Below are positions 24,919 to 35,000 of a stretch of DNA of 64,000 nt, piece by piece (the stretch's first letter is position 1; every line of letters starts with the position of its first letter). The position numbers and the translations under genes were made by a program. The stretch is taken from positions 940,784 to 1,004,783 of the forward strand of contig DS990592.1 of assembly GCA_000155695.1 (NCBI GenBank). The letters are read 5' to 3'. The stretch comes from Verrucomicrobiia bacterium DG1235 (GTDB lineage Bacteria > Verrucomicrobiota > Verrucomicrobiia > Opitutales > Opitutaceae). A model generated the notes under the pieces. The model searched no databases and had not been told where the DNA came from. It was given only the letters and a program-made list of their open reading frames with translations.

Positions 24919-25398
24919 ATGAAATCACCACTACTCGCCATTAGCCTAATCAGTAGCTGCGCCCTAGTCGCCAGCGCCAACGCTCAACCCGAAGACATGC
25001 CGCCTCCTCCACTACCCGAGGACGTGGTAATCGAAATGCTCGACGGGTACGACGCAAACGATAGCGAAAGCCTCGACCAGGCCGAGCTCATCGCCGCATT
25101 CACCGGCATCCGCGAAAAACATCAGGCTGAGCGGCAAGCCAATCGCCCTCGGTTCAATCGCGGGACAGACGACGGCGATTTGCCAGACCGCCCCATTCGC
25201 AAAGGAAAAGGCAAACGTCGCGGTCCGCCACCAGCAGAGGATATGGCGCCCCAGCTCATCGCGGACTTCGATGAAAACGGCGACGCGGAGCTCGACACCG
25301 CTGAACTCCTGCAAGCAGTCACCTTCCTCCACGAAAACCGGGGACGCGGCCAAGGTCGCGGACGCGGACCTGCGCGGACTTCTGACACTTCCGAGTAG
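24919..25398 (+). CDS. Exported EF-hand protein
   Basis: The 159-residue product has a signal peptide (LLAISLISSCALVASANA) and two EF-hand calcium loops: DGYDANDSESLDQAEL near residue 45 and DFDENGDAELDTAEL near residue 120. A basic Arg/Gly/Lys-rich linker (RKGKGKRRGPPP) lies between them and an RG-rich tail (RGRGQGRGRGP) follows. Proteins of this type are common beside kinase/regulator pairs whose sensor also carries an RG-rich periplasmic patch. It is divergently transcribed from the two-component operon and is therefore a likely target, an inference. A microsatellite and a terminator follow. Confidence 0.88.
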   Translation: MKSPLLAISLISSCALVASANAQPEDMPPPPLPEDVVIEMLDGYDANDSESLDQAELIAAFTGIREKHQAERQANRPRFNRGTDDGDLPDRPIRKGKGKRRGPPPAEDMAPQLIADFDENGDAELDTAELLQAVTFLHENRGRGQGRGRGPARTSDTSE

Positions 25399-25420
25399 GC
25401 GAATACAATCTCACTCGCAG

Positions 25421-25445
25421 CACACACACACACACACACACACAC
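25421..25445. repeat. CA dinucleotide microsatellite, 25 bp
   Basis: An uninterrupted (CA)12.5 run lies between the EF-hand stop and the terminator. Long dinucleotide runs are rare in bacteria and can vary in length by slippage. Confidence 0.95.
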
Positions 25446-25446
25446 G

Positions 25447-25478
25447 AACGGGTCCAGCTCAGGCTGGGCCCGTTTCTT
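25447..25478 (+). terminator. Terminator after the EF-hand gene
   Basis: The 12-bp stem AACGGGTCCAGC / GCTGGGCCCGTT (one G-T pair) has a TCAG loop and is followed by TCTT. Confidence 0.86.
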
Positions 25479-25530
25479 GTATTCACAATTGCCAACCGAA
25501 CCGACTTCCAAATACCATGCTCAACTTAGG

Positions 25531-26040
25531 ATGCTGTCCGATCGCGAAAAAATCCTCTTTAAAAAGTCGCTTACCTACGCCAACGGGTATCGAGAGCTAG
25601 CCATGTTCGACGACGCGCTTGCGGAGCTCGACAATCTCGACGACGCTTACAAGGCCCAAAAGGAACTACACCAGATGCGACTCGCCATCCTCATGGAGGC
25701 CAAGCGCTGGAAGGAAGCGCTCCCCTTCGCTAATATTCTCGCATCTTCCGACTCCTCCGATCCCGGCAATTTCGTAAATCTCGCCTACGTCACACGGCGA
25801 GCATCCGGCATCGAAGGCGCTCAAATCATTCTAGAAAACGCGGCAAACCGCTTTCCCGACGAAGCCATTATCCAGTACAATCTCGGTTGCTACGCAACTT
25901 GTAACAACGAATTGGATACTGCGAAAAAACACTTGCTCGCCGCCTTCAAGCTCGATCAAAACTATCTCGAGATGGCCCTCAAAGACGAAGACGTCGCCCC
26001 GCTCCAAAGCTGGCTAAGCAGCATCCCCAAATCACAGTAG
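25531..26040 (+). CDS. TPR-like repeat protein
   Basis: I start at the ATG giving MLSDREKILFKKSLTYAN (169 residues); an upstream TTG frame runs through the terminator and adds no conserved sequence. Helical repeats of ~34 residues are visible, e.g. LAMFDDALAELDNLDDAY, MEAKRWKEALPFANILASSD and YNLGCYATCNNELDTAKKHL, fitting tetratricopeptide repeats used for protein-protein contact. There is no signal peptide, so it is probably cytoplasmic. It is convergent with dnaX, with 67 bp between stops. The partner is unknown. Confidence 0.82.
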   Translation: MLSDREKILFKKSLTYANGYRELAMFDDALAELDNLDDAYKAQKELHQMRLAILMEAKRWKEALPFANILASSDSSDPGNFVNLAYVTRRASGIEGAQIILENAANRFPDEAIIQYNLGCYATCNNELDTAKKHLLAAFKLDQNYLEMALKDEDVAPLQSWLSSIPKSQ

Positions 26041-26107
26041 CCTAGTCTGAAAGCTTTTTGGCAATTTGCTCCTAGCGCAAAAAGCAAACAATCCTCCAGT
26101 CGCGCCC

Positions 26108-27597
26108 TTACTGAATCTTCTTCGGATTCACCCGCTGCACGCGGGAAAGCTTCGCCCGAAAAAGCTCCTCCATCAAAACCTGTGTCTTCTCCGGTATCCG
26201 CTTCTTAACCACATCTATGTTCGGGAGCTCGGTCCCGTCATCCGGAATCTCGTCCTCCTCGCGCACCGGCATGCTACTGCCTAGCTCTTCGGCCAAATCG
26301 AAGTCGCTCGGAGCATCGATGTAGTTTTCCTCATCAGACTCATCGGTTTCGCTCGGCTCGAAAGGACTCGCCTCCGGCGCTCCCACCGGAACTTTGCGCT
26401 CGGGCGCTGGAGCGATCTCAGACGTGACGTAGGGCTTACGCTCCGGAACCGTCAGTCGTTTTTTTTTTCGTCAGCAGTCTCAGGCAGATTCTCCGCGATC
26501 GTCGAAAGCTCGCGAATCAAACCGTCGATCGCGCGAGCGCGACACTCCTCGGACGCCTTCAGCAGCGCCACCTCGAAATTCACCTTCTCACTCAAGCCGA
26601 ACTTCAAGCCTGACTCGCTCTGTCGCAGGCTGTCCAGCAAGCGGGTCAACGATTCTGTGCTCAGCTCCTCGCCGAGACTCTTCGTCTTGCCGCCGCCACG
26701 TACCGCTTCAAGCAAAGCCTGGCGAACCCGCGACTGCAAATCGACCAATGCCCGATAAAAATCCTGACCCGACGCGTCAAACTGATCGCTTAGCTCCAGC
26801 AGGTGCGGGTGATCTCCAGTAGCGATCGCGCGAGCCAGCTCGTCAATATGCTCTCCGCTTACCAGCCCGTAAACCTGCAACACATCCGGCTCCGTAATCT
26901 TCGTACCGCAAAACGCGATCATCTGATCCAGAATCGACTGCGAATCGCGCATCCCGCCATCCGCCAAACGGGCGACCGCCTTAAGCGCCGCCTCATCTGC
27001 CTCGATGCCTTCCGTCTTGCAAATCAGATCCAAACGCTCGCGGATCAAATCCTCCGGAATCGGCTTCAAATCAAACCGCTGACACCGCGACACGATCGTC
27101 GGCAAAACCTTGTGCGCCTCCGTAGTCGCGAAGACGAACTTCACGTGCTCCGGTGGCTCCTCGAGAATCTTCAGCAAGGCATTGAACGCTCCCGTCGAGA
27201 GCATGTGCACCTCGTCAATGATGTAGACCTTGTACTTGCCCTGGCTCGGAGCGTACTGGGCGTCCTCGCGGAGCGCGCGAACCTGCTCCACGCCGTTGTT
27301 CGACGCGCCATCGATCTCCAGCACATCCATACAAGTCCCGTTCATGATCGCCTTGCAGATCTCGGAATCCTCCGGCGGCTCGGCGAGCGGACCGCCCTCG
27401 CAGTTCAAGCACTTGGCGAATATGCGAGCGGTAGTTGTTTTTCCAGTACCTCTGGGTCCAACAAAAAGATACGCATGGGCAATCCGGTTCTGCTCGATAG
27501 CATTCTTGAGAGTGCGGACAACATGATCCTGGCCGACCACCTCGTCGAACTTCTGGGGACGCCACTTGCGGGCGATTACCTGATAGCCTTGGCTCAT
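26108..27597 (-). CDS. dnaX: DNA polymerase III subunits gamma/tau, with frameshift at an A10 run
   Basis: This is the clamp-loader ATPase. Walker A is [15 protein letters not shown], the zinc module starts AKCLNCEGG, Walker B is IIDEVHMLS, and the SRC motif is TIVSRCQRF. The zero frame from 27597 gives a 381-residue gamma-like protein that stops at 26452-26454, two codons after an A10 run (26459-26468). Reading one base back continues [18 protein letters not shown]... to 26108, giving a 496-residue tau-like protein. The tau tail is short (~115 residues), acidic, and ends with a basic [20 protein letters not shown]. If the true run is A11, tau is the zero-frame product and slippage yields gamma. 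The SRP RNA gene lies just upstream. Confidence 0.93.
26459..26468 (-). other. A10 slippage tract in dnaX
   Basis: On the coding (minus) strand the codons GAA AAA AAA AAC contain ten consecutive A, followed two codons later by TGA. Such tracts allow ribosomal -1 shifting or transcriptional slippage, as known for dnaX of Escherichia coli and Thermus. Confidence 0.8.
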
Positions 27598-27660
27598 TGA
27601 ATGGGAATAAAAGGGGGAGCGGCTTATCCCAAGTCGCTCGCATTCGAAAAAAGGGAAAAA

Positions 27661-27760
<100 letters not shown>

Positions 27761-27880
27761 ACGCAGAAGCTCGGAGGTCTGACCGACGGTTTCAACCCCT
27801 ATTTTAACAAATTTCAACTCCCCCTCGAACGCAAAGCGCTCGCAGCTCTTTTTTAAAACCTCGCGAACAATCGGTGCTCC

Positions 27881-30466
27881 CTAGTTTAGCCCCGCATCTC
27901 CCGCCGGAGCAGCCACTTGCTTGGGTCGCGACGATACCACGCGCGTCACGTCCGCCGTCACGAAGGGCAGTCTCCAATTCCCCGGGCTCGCCACGTAAAT
28001 GGGCTCCCACTCGGGATTGAAGCGATCCTTGTACGAACGGATTCCGCGAAACCCGTAAAAATTCTCCCCGTGGTTGAAGACCAAATCGAGTAGCTTATGG
28101 GCAAAGGGAACCGCGTTCCCCACCGAAATCCCGGACAAAGGCGCCACCCGAAGATCGAAAAACGTAAACCCTTCCTCTTTCGCCCACATGATAAGCTCGA
28201 CGAAAAGGTACTCCATCACGCTCGGAGGCGCTTCGCTGGAGTAGCGCATCAGGTCGATCGAGAGCTCCTTGCGCGACTCCGTCTCCCAAATATTCGTGAA
28301 CGCCACGATCTTCCCGTCGAGCCGCGCCACCGCGATCCGGAAATTCGCCAGATACGACTCGTCGAAGTAGCCGAGCGAAAAGCCCTTTTCCTTCGCCTTC
28401 TTGGCCGCGAGCCACTCGTCGGATATCGCCCGCAAAGTCCGCATTTCAAGCAGAGAGTCCGCCTGGCTGAGCACCTCGAAGGTCACTCCCTTCTTGGCCA
28501 CCCGCTTCAAGCGAGAGCGCATGCTCTGGCGTTTCGATCCCACGAGCGTGAAATCCTCCAAGCGCACGCGAGCGATCTCGCCCACCTTCACCGGCCGCAG
28601 CCCCACGTCTACGTAGTTGAACAGATGATCCTTGCTGGCCTGATAAAAAACCGGCTGCCCCCCGAATTCAGCAGCAAGCTCGCGAAACGCGGAAATCAAC
28701 TCCTTAAACGCCCCCGGCTCCCCTACCGGATCGCCCATCGAAACCCACGTCTTCCCGCTGATCCGAAACATAATGAACGCTGTCTCGTCCTCGTTGAAGA
28801 GGAATCGCTTGTCCCCCATCAATGCGAGATTCGAAGAGGCCACATGACTTCGCGTCAGCACGCGCTTGACCGCTTCGCGACACTCCTCAAAGGATTGCCC
28901 CGAATTTGGACGCGAAGTATGCACGAGCTTGTAGGCGGCGAATAGCAATCCCGCCAACGCCACCCCAAAGGAAGTACGCAAGAAGCGCGGCTTCTCACCG
29001 TCGAACTCGAATTGCCACCAACTCTGATCCTCGTATGCGCCATGGTGATACACGAAGAAGCCGAGATAAATGGAGCTCGCCACCGCCAGCATTACCGCCA
29101 GCACCGAGCCCGAACTCATCTCCAAGTCGAGAAGAGAAGAGCGACGATAGAAATACCTCCGGCAGGGCGCCAAAATTGCTGCCACCAGCCCGAGCAAAAG
29201 AAACATTCCTAGCCCGTCTCCACGCAGCAAGGAAAGCGGAGCTCCCACCGCGAGCGCCGCTAGCGTCAGATAATACGAGCTGTCGATCTTCCGCTTAATC
29301 CCGTAGGCGAGAAACAGCAAAGCCAGCCCGAGAAGGCTCACCCCGAAGTGCGACAGCTCCACGATCATCAAGGGCATCAACTCCTCCAGCCACTCCGTGT
29401 GAGCGGAGTTCGACGGCAGCGAACCCGCGAGCAAAAGTACGATGCCTCCCACAAAAATAAGCGCCGAAAGCACGCGAGGAGCAATCACGCTCAGCCATCC
29501 TTGAGCCTTGCTCATTTGTGGGCCGACCTTCCCCACGATCGCCTTGCCCTCCAAGGCGGAGAAAAGAAAACAGGCGAACACCAGCGGCAGCAGAAAATAG
29601 ATCGCTCGATAGACGAGCAAGGCAGCCAACAGCTCATTGTTATCAGCCGTCGTTGGCAGAAAAAGCAGAAAGATCGTTTCGAAAACGCCAATCCCTCCGG
29701 GCGTGCTGCTTACCAGACCGGCGAAAAACGCGATGCAGAAGATACTGGTAAAGGCGAAGTAGCTAAGATTGTCGTCGGGAATCAAAAAGTAGAGAGCCGT
29801 CGCCGCAGCGATCGTATCCGCTACCGTGATACCGATTTGTCCAATCCCACTCTTCCAATTGGGCAAGCTCACCTCACGCCCCCTTATCCTCAAGCGTCCC
29901 TTCGAGAATCGACACGCGAGCACGTACACAAGCCCTGCCAACACCATCAATCCCCCGACCGGCTTCACCAGCGCATCAGGAATCGGATACGCTCCGTCGA
30001 AGGATGCGTTCGTAGCGCACAGCGCCGCCCCGGCCAAAACCGCAAGCCCAAGCCAGAAGCTCACCGAAGCGAAGACGATAAGCTTCGCAATCTCTTTGCC
30101 GTTGTATCCCCAACTCTGATACATCTTGTAGCGAACCGCCGACGAACTCACGATCGATAGACCCACGTTCAAACTCAAAACATAACTGTAGAAAGCGACC
30201 AGCAAGGTACGCTTCCAGTTTTGCCTCTTTCCTACATAGATCTGCCCGAGCCAGTCGTAGCCGCCCATAAGCAGGTAGCTGACTGCCGTAAAGGCGACGG
30301 CCAGCAGCAACGAAAGAGCTGAATAACCCTTCACCGTTTCCAAAATACTCTCGTAGTCGAAACTCGAGAGATTCCGATACAGCAGATACATCAACCCCAC
30401 CACTAGAGCCAAAAAACCGCCAGTCAGGAGACGCTTCACCCAAGGACGCTTTTGCTTAGCGCTCAT
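27881..30466 (-). CDS. mprF: Phosphatidylglycerol lysyltransferase / flippase (MprF)
   Basis: The protein adds an amino acid, usually lysine, from charged tRNA to phosphatidylglycerol and flips the product. This makes the surface more positive and resistant to cationic peptides. I start at MSAKQKRPWVKR, which has an AAGGAGG six bases upstream, rather than 10 codons earlier. The 861 residues comprise some 12-14 membrane helices (flippase region, with SSSAVRYKMYQSWG and STPGGIGVFET) and a cytosolic GNAT-like synthase domain from about residue 530 (NEDETAFIMFRISG, VSMGDPVGEP, GSKRQSMRSRLKRVAKKG, FFDLRVAPLSG). The start overlaps the end of the hydrolase gene by 11 bp, so the two are translationally linked. 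Confidence 0.95.
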   Translation of the reverse strand: MSAKQKRPWVKRLLTGGFLALVVGLMYLLYRNLSSFDYESILETVKGYSALSLLLAVAFTAVSYLLMGGYDWLGQIYVGKRQNWKRTLLVAFYSYVLSLNVGLSIVSSSAVRYKMYQSWGYNGKEIAKLIVFASVSFWLGLAVLAGAALCATNASFDGAYPIPDALVKPVGGLMVLAGLVYVLACRFSKGRLRIRGREVSLPNWKSGIGQIGITVADTIAAATALYFLIPDDNLSYFAFTSIFCIAFFAGLVSSTPGGIGVFETIFLLFLPTTADNNELLAALLVYRAIYFLLPLVFACFLFSALEGKAIVGKVGPQMSKAQGWLSVIAPRVLSALIFVGGIVLLLAGSLPSNSAHTEWLEELMPLMIVELSHFGVSLLGLALLFLAYGIKRKIDSSYYLTLAALAVGAPLSLLRGDGLGMFLLLGLVAAILAPCRRYFYRRSSLLDLEMSSGSVLAVMLAVASSIYLGFFVYHHGAYEDQSWWQFEFDGEKPRFLRTSFGVALAGLLFAAYKLVHTSRPNSGQSFEECREAVKRVLTRSHVASSNLALMGDKRFLFNEDETAFIMFRISGKTWVSMGDPVGEPGAFKELISAFRELAAEFGGQPVFYQASKDHLFNYVDVGLRPVKVGEIARVRLEDFTLVGSKRQSMRSRLKRVAKKGVTFEVLSQADSLLEMRTLRAISDEWLAAKKAKEKGFSLGYFDESYLANFRIAVARLDGKIVAFTNIWETESRKELSIDLMRYSSEAPPSVMEYLFVELIMWAKEEGFTFFDLRVAPLSGISVGNAVPFAHKLLDLVFNHGENFYGFRGIRSYKDRFNPEWEPIYVASPGNWRLPFVTADVTRVVSSRPKQVAAPAGDAGLN

Positions 30467-31274
30467 CCTTGCCTCCTTCCCGCAAAATCGTTTCAAAAAT
30501 GCCCTCGATCTCGTCAGCTATCACCTGAGGATGCGTTTTCGTCAAAGCATGCCCCGCCCCGGCAAGATTCACCAAACGCGCCTCTCGCAGGCGCTTCCGA
30601 GCGTATTCAGAATTGGCCAGCGGAATCAAGCGATCGTCATCTCCGTGGATCAAAGTCACCGGAAAATCGAAGCTCTCCCAGCAAGTCGCCAGCTCTTCCA
30701 GCTCGTCCCTCACCGCAGACATCTCGAGCGCCGCCTGCCGATAGCGAGCCGGCGCCAACTTCGAAACGACCGGAAGCGTCAGAAGCCTGTGATACCAGCG
30801 GAACTGAATCACCTGAGGACTGAGCACGCCGGAAACAAGGACTAAACCCGAAACCTCGCCCAAGTCGTTCAACCGATTCGCAAGCCCCAAGGCTAAAGCC
30901 GCCCCGTATGAATGCCCAACCAGGGCTAGCGGACGATTCTTGTCCCGCCTCGCTTCTAGAAGTTTGAGAAACGCGTCGATCTGATCCGGGAAATTTGCCG
31001 CCCCAGCATGATTCCGATTCCTGCCAAATCCAGGACGATCAAGCGAAAGACATTCGCAGCCGAAATCCCTGCTCTCGAGGCATGCGATCACCTCCGCCCA
31101 ATCACTCGCTCCACCCGGAGTTCCATGGATAAAGAACGCCAACTGCGGACCCGCCCCCCCTGAGCTGACACAAACGATATCCGAGCTCGTTACACCAGAC
31201 GCGACAGTCGGCACCCTAGGTGCCGCCCCCTTCGCTCCGGTCGGTGGATTAAGTGTATCGATTTTGTGGCGCAT
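30456..31274 (-). CDS. Alpha/beta hydrolase, operon partner of mprF
   Basis: The 272-residue product has the fold motifs FFIHGTPGGASDW (oxyanion loop), the nucleophile elbow VGHSYGAAL with catalytic Ser, the acid in IHGDDDRLIP and the His in AGAGHALTKTH. No signal peptide is present. It ends inside the start of mprF. In other bacteria a serine hydrolase encoded next to aminoacyl-phosphatidylglycerol synthases removes the amino acid from the lipid (AhyD/VirJ-type). A similar role here is a context-based inference. Confidence 0.88.
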   Translation of the reverse strand: MRHKIDTLNPPTGAKGAAPRVPTVASGVTSSDIVCVSSGGAGPQLAFFIHGTPGGASDWAEVIACLESRDFGCECLSLDRPGFGRNRNHAGAANFPDQIDAFLKLLEARRDKNRPLALVGHSYGAALALGLANRLNDLGEVSGLVLVSGVLSPQVIQFRWYHRLLTLPVVSKLAPARYRQAALEMSAVRDELEELATCWESFDFPVTLIHGDDDRLIPLANSEYARKRLREARLVNLAGAGHALTKTHPQVIADEIEGIFETILREGGKDER

Positions 31275-31387
31275 CGAGAAATGTCTCCCGCGACGCTGGG
31301 CGCGACACGTAGAGAGCTTTCTCTATCGACCAAGGTCTCGAACTCATTCAGCCATAAGTGACGCTCACAGCTGATTTTTCATGGTTT

Positions 31388-32077
31388 TTACCAGAGATTC
31401 TCCACGCGCACCTGCAAGGAGCCTTCTTCAATCGGTGGTTTGATTACCAACAACTTAGCGTAGTTCTTATCTGGAATAACCCGCGTCGAGTAAATCAATC
31501 GATTCTTCCCTTCCCACGGCACCATCAATTGCAGGCGCATCACGCCTGCGCTTTCCGGGTCGAACGAGTAAATTTCCGACTCGTCGTGAGAAAGGACAAA
31601 TCTCTCCTCGCCGAGCCGACAATTCAGCTCCGCTCCACTCAAATTGAGAAACCGAAAGCACCCGGCCTTCCAGACTTCCGGCGACTCGTCCAAAACCAGA
31701 ATCTCGTACTGGCCTGTCTCAACGAAATCCTCCGCCTCGAAAAACACCAGCAAAGCCCGTTCGACCCGAGGGGGCCAGCGAACCCGTCCCACCTCGACCC
31801 GCTTCACCGAATCGTGAGGTCCTTTCTCCAAGCGAAAAAAGCTCACCGAATCCTCGCTCTCTGGAACATCGTAGGACTGAGATTTCCGATTCGGCATAAA
31901 GCCCAGCTCCACCGCCACCGGCTCGTCCGCCTCCATTCGCTCGAAGAAAACACCCTCAAAAAAGCCGTCTCCATACCCAAGCACGCGAAAACGCTTCAGC
32001 TCCGCCTCCTGCCCATAGGCAAAAGAAGCAGAAAGAGAAAGCCCGAGAGCAAAAACGATTTTCGCCACTACCTTCAT
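31388..32077 (-). CDS. Hypothetical exported protein at the end of the pseudopilin operon
   Basis: The start is taken at MKVVAKIVFALGLSL, whose ATG overlaps the preceding stop as ATGA; the frame also opens 7 codons earlier. The 229-residue product has a signal peptide (cleavage near FAYGQ) and a beta-rich mature part (FRVLGYGDGFFEGVFFERM, YEILVLDESPEVWKAGCFRF, LQLMVPWEGKNRLIYSTRV). The family is unknown. It is the last gene of the operon and is probably periplasmic, perhaps an assembly partner of the pseudopilins. Confidence 0.78.
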   Translation of the reverse strand: MKVVAKIVFALGLSLSASFAYGQEAELKRFRVLGYGDGFFEGVFFERMEADEPVAVELGFMPNRKSQSYDVPESEDSVSFFRLEKGPHDSVKRVEVGRVRWPPRVERALLVFFEAEDFVETGQYEILVLDESPEVWKAGCFRFLNLSGAELNCRLGEERFVLSHDESEIYSFDPESAGVMRLQLMVPWEGKNRLIYSTRVIPDKNYAKLLVIKPPIEEGSLQVRVENLW

Positions 32078-35000
32078 ATGTCGGACGGCGAAAGCCATCG
32101 AAAGGCCACCACCTCGAATTTACGTCCTAATGTCGTGTCACTGTGCATCGCATGCACCCGCTGCACGACCGCCTCGCAATAAGCCCGCGCCCAGATCTTC
32201 GTCGGATCCGCCGGATCCACCGCATCCCCGTACGCCCGCACCAAAAACGTATCGCTGCGAGCCGAAATATAAGGAGCAATCAAATTCAAGATCGTCGACT
32301 GCCGAAATTCCGCCGGCGAACCAGCCAGCTCCCACCCAGCATTTAACCGCACAGTACCAGTCGAATTATCGGCATCGGGCACAAAATAGTTCTCCGCTAT
32401 TGCCCGTTTCAAAATCTCCGAATTAACGAATTCCTCCAGAGAATTGATAGGTCCATTCGTCTTAACATAGCTCCGAATTTCTCGAACAATATAACCCGCC
32501 ATCAAATCGACCTCATCCTCCGTCAGAGCGAATACGTTTTGCCGTAAACTGCTTCTAAATTTCTCATAATCATCTGAAGGAGTAGAGGTTGGATAACTAT
32601 GAATATCCTCGCCACCGAGCGGTAGGTTGAAAAACAAATAGAGTTCCGTATCTAAAACGGAGTTCGCATCATTCTCTAATTCCTCGAAGTAATCGCTCCA
32701 ATAGGTATGTTGTGAAGCCGGGCACCCCTTAAGCAACGCGGCCCAGGCGTCTATCGAAGTAGAATGAATATTAAACATTCCATGCACGAATAAATGCTGA
32801 GCAGAATCTTGGTTGCGCAGTTCATTCACTGGGGAACCTTCAAGCGGAACGTATCCAGTATTCGGAAGGGGATCGGTAACCTTCCAAGAACCAGGCTGTG
32901 GGATCGTAGAGAAAAAATACTTATCTAAGTAGGAATTACGAGATGCATTTTTGCCTCCAATTAGACCATCAACCCAGCTAGTTGAAAATGCACTAGATAG
33001 CTGTACGGACGAACTCAACTCTTGCTTGGGCAAATGAAGCAGAGGCAGATCATACACTGAACCATCTCCCGAAACATCCTCTCCAAGTAAAAAGGAATCA
33101 GTAGCGCCTGTGATATTAGATTTCAGATTACTAGGATGATTTGCCGGAAATCGATACTCATTAAGAGAGTCATAATCAATTCGACCTTCTAATGGATGAT
33201 AACTTGCCGGTAAATCTGTGCCACTTTCGGCAATCTCCCAGGTCATACCAAATGTAGGCTCAAAACCTTCAACATTTACATCAAATGCATTTTTATAGGT
33301 TAATCCAAAATTCCCAGATCCATCCCCCGTGTAAGTCGTATACCGAAAACCTTCAGGTTCAACAACATCAGTTCTAGGAATAGCTTTATACTCAGCCAAT
33401 AACATGCTATCTGAATCACGATAGACTTTGAGAATTAAAAACACCTCAACGTTTTGAGATCCATTATGAAAACTATAGATAATTTCATGATTCGGCGAAC
33501 TCGTATCTACATCTAGCGTATTTAAAACCAAAGCCACATTGCTCACCATCACCCTATTAGTTGAGCTTTTTTCATACCCAATAGCATTTTTCATTAAAAA
33601 AGACCCGTTACTATCTGAACTCACTGGCTCTGGTCCTGAATACGCAGCTATTTCACCTGGTCTCCAAACTTTATTATTTACGATAAACTTAGGCTGTATG
33701 AGACTCCCACCAAGATTCATAAACAGAGACGATTGCCTATTTATAAGGAGACCTGGTATTCCCTGCTTGGTAAGGATTATTCTATCTCCCTCTTCTGGCG
33801 TTGACTCATCATTCACCTCATAAGAACTCCATACTTCGATTCTTAAGTCACTAGAATTTATACTCGAAGTAAAAGGGTTCCAGAGCTCAACAGCAGCAGC
33901 AAATGAAATATTCAAATCACTACTTCCTGTTAAATTATTACTTCCATCAGTTTGAGGGACCAAATGCAGCTTATAGTTAAGGTGAAACTGCGTGACCACA
34001 GGACAAACTGACAACTGAGCCCCCCCTTCTTCTCCTTGAACTGAGAACTCTGATGCATCGTAAGCTCCCTCTGAATGACTCGCAGTTTTTGCGAGCTGAG
34101 AGTACTGCAAAAACTCTGAATTGTAATTTGAGTCGCCTATATCAGTTAAAATCGACAAATCCTTCTTTAAACCACCTCCCGCCGTATCCACCAACAACCC
34201 CTTGGACAGCGGAGTAAAATCGTGAAAGTGTTTTTGAAAATCAGATTTCTCCAAGTCAATCAAGTAGCGATCATTCTCTAAATCAGCTGTCGTCGAATCA
34301 CCAAACTCTTCTTGGAACTGAAAATCATTTACAAACGCATCTATTCTATCTGGATTCGAAAAAGCCGAACCAGCACTTGATCCATCTGTATCCACGAAAT
34401 CAATTTTCGGTTTTGCAGGTCTTAATTGACGCAACCTGTCCTTTCGAAAATTGTCGATTCCACTATATTCGTCATGATCTATCGAGTTCGTCTTATCATA
34501 CCAGGCGTAACTACCCTTGACTCCGAGATCGCCGACCCAATAACCGAAATTCCCAATTGTTAATACTGCTGAATTTCCATATCCATCAACTCCAGAAACG
34601 GTTATCGGTTCCTTCGGCACTTTTACCGTCAATAGTGGGTTTGAACCAATAGTCCCTTCGCCAAGCAATTCCACCTCCGAACTTGGGGCCGTTCCTTTTG
34701 GAACTGGAGCAGGAGCTGTTGAACTAAATCCACGAGTAACGAGCCATGTTGTACTACTGCCATTCCGTGCTCCTGTCCAAAATGCTTCACGCACCTCTTC
34801 TGCAGCCACGTCCTTAAAATCCGTCGTTGTATTGGTCCGAAGCGCGTCAGCAGTATAAGAAATGGAGGTGTCTTTACCCAAATACTCTTGTAAATCGCCA
34901 ATCGCTGAACGAAGTGCCAAACGGGCATTGTCTTCAGCTAATAATTTATATTTCGAATAGTCTATAGATTTTGTCCGCAGCTGCATTGTCGCTACCAAAG

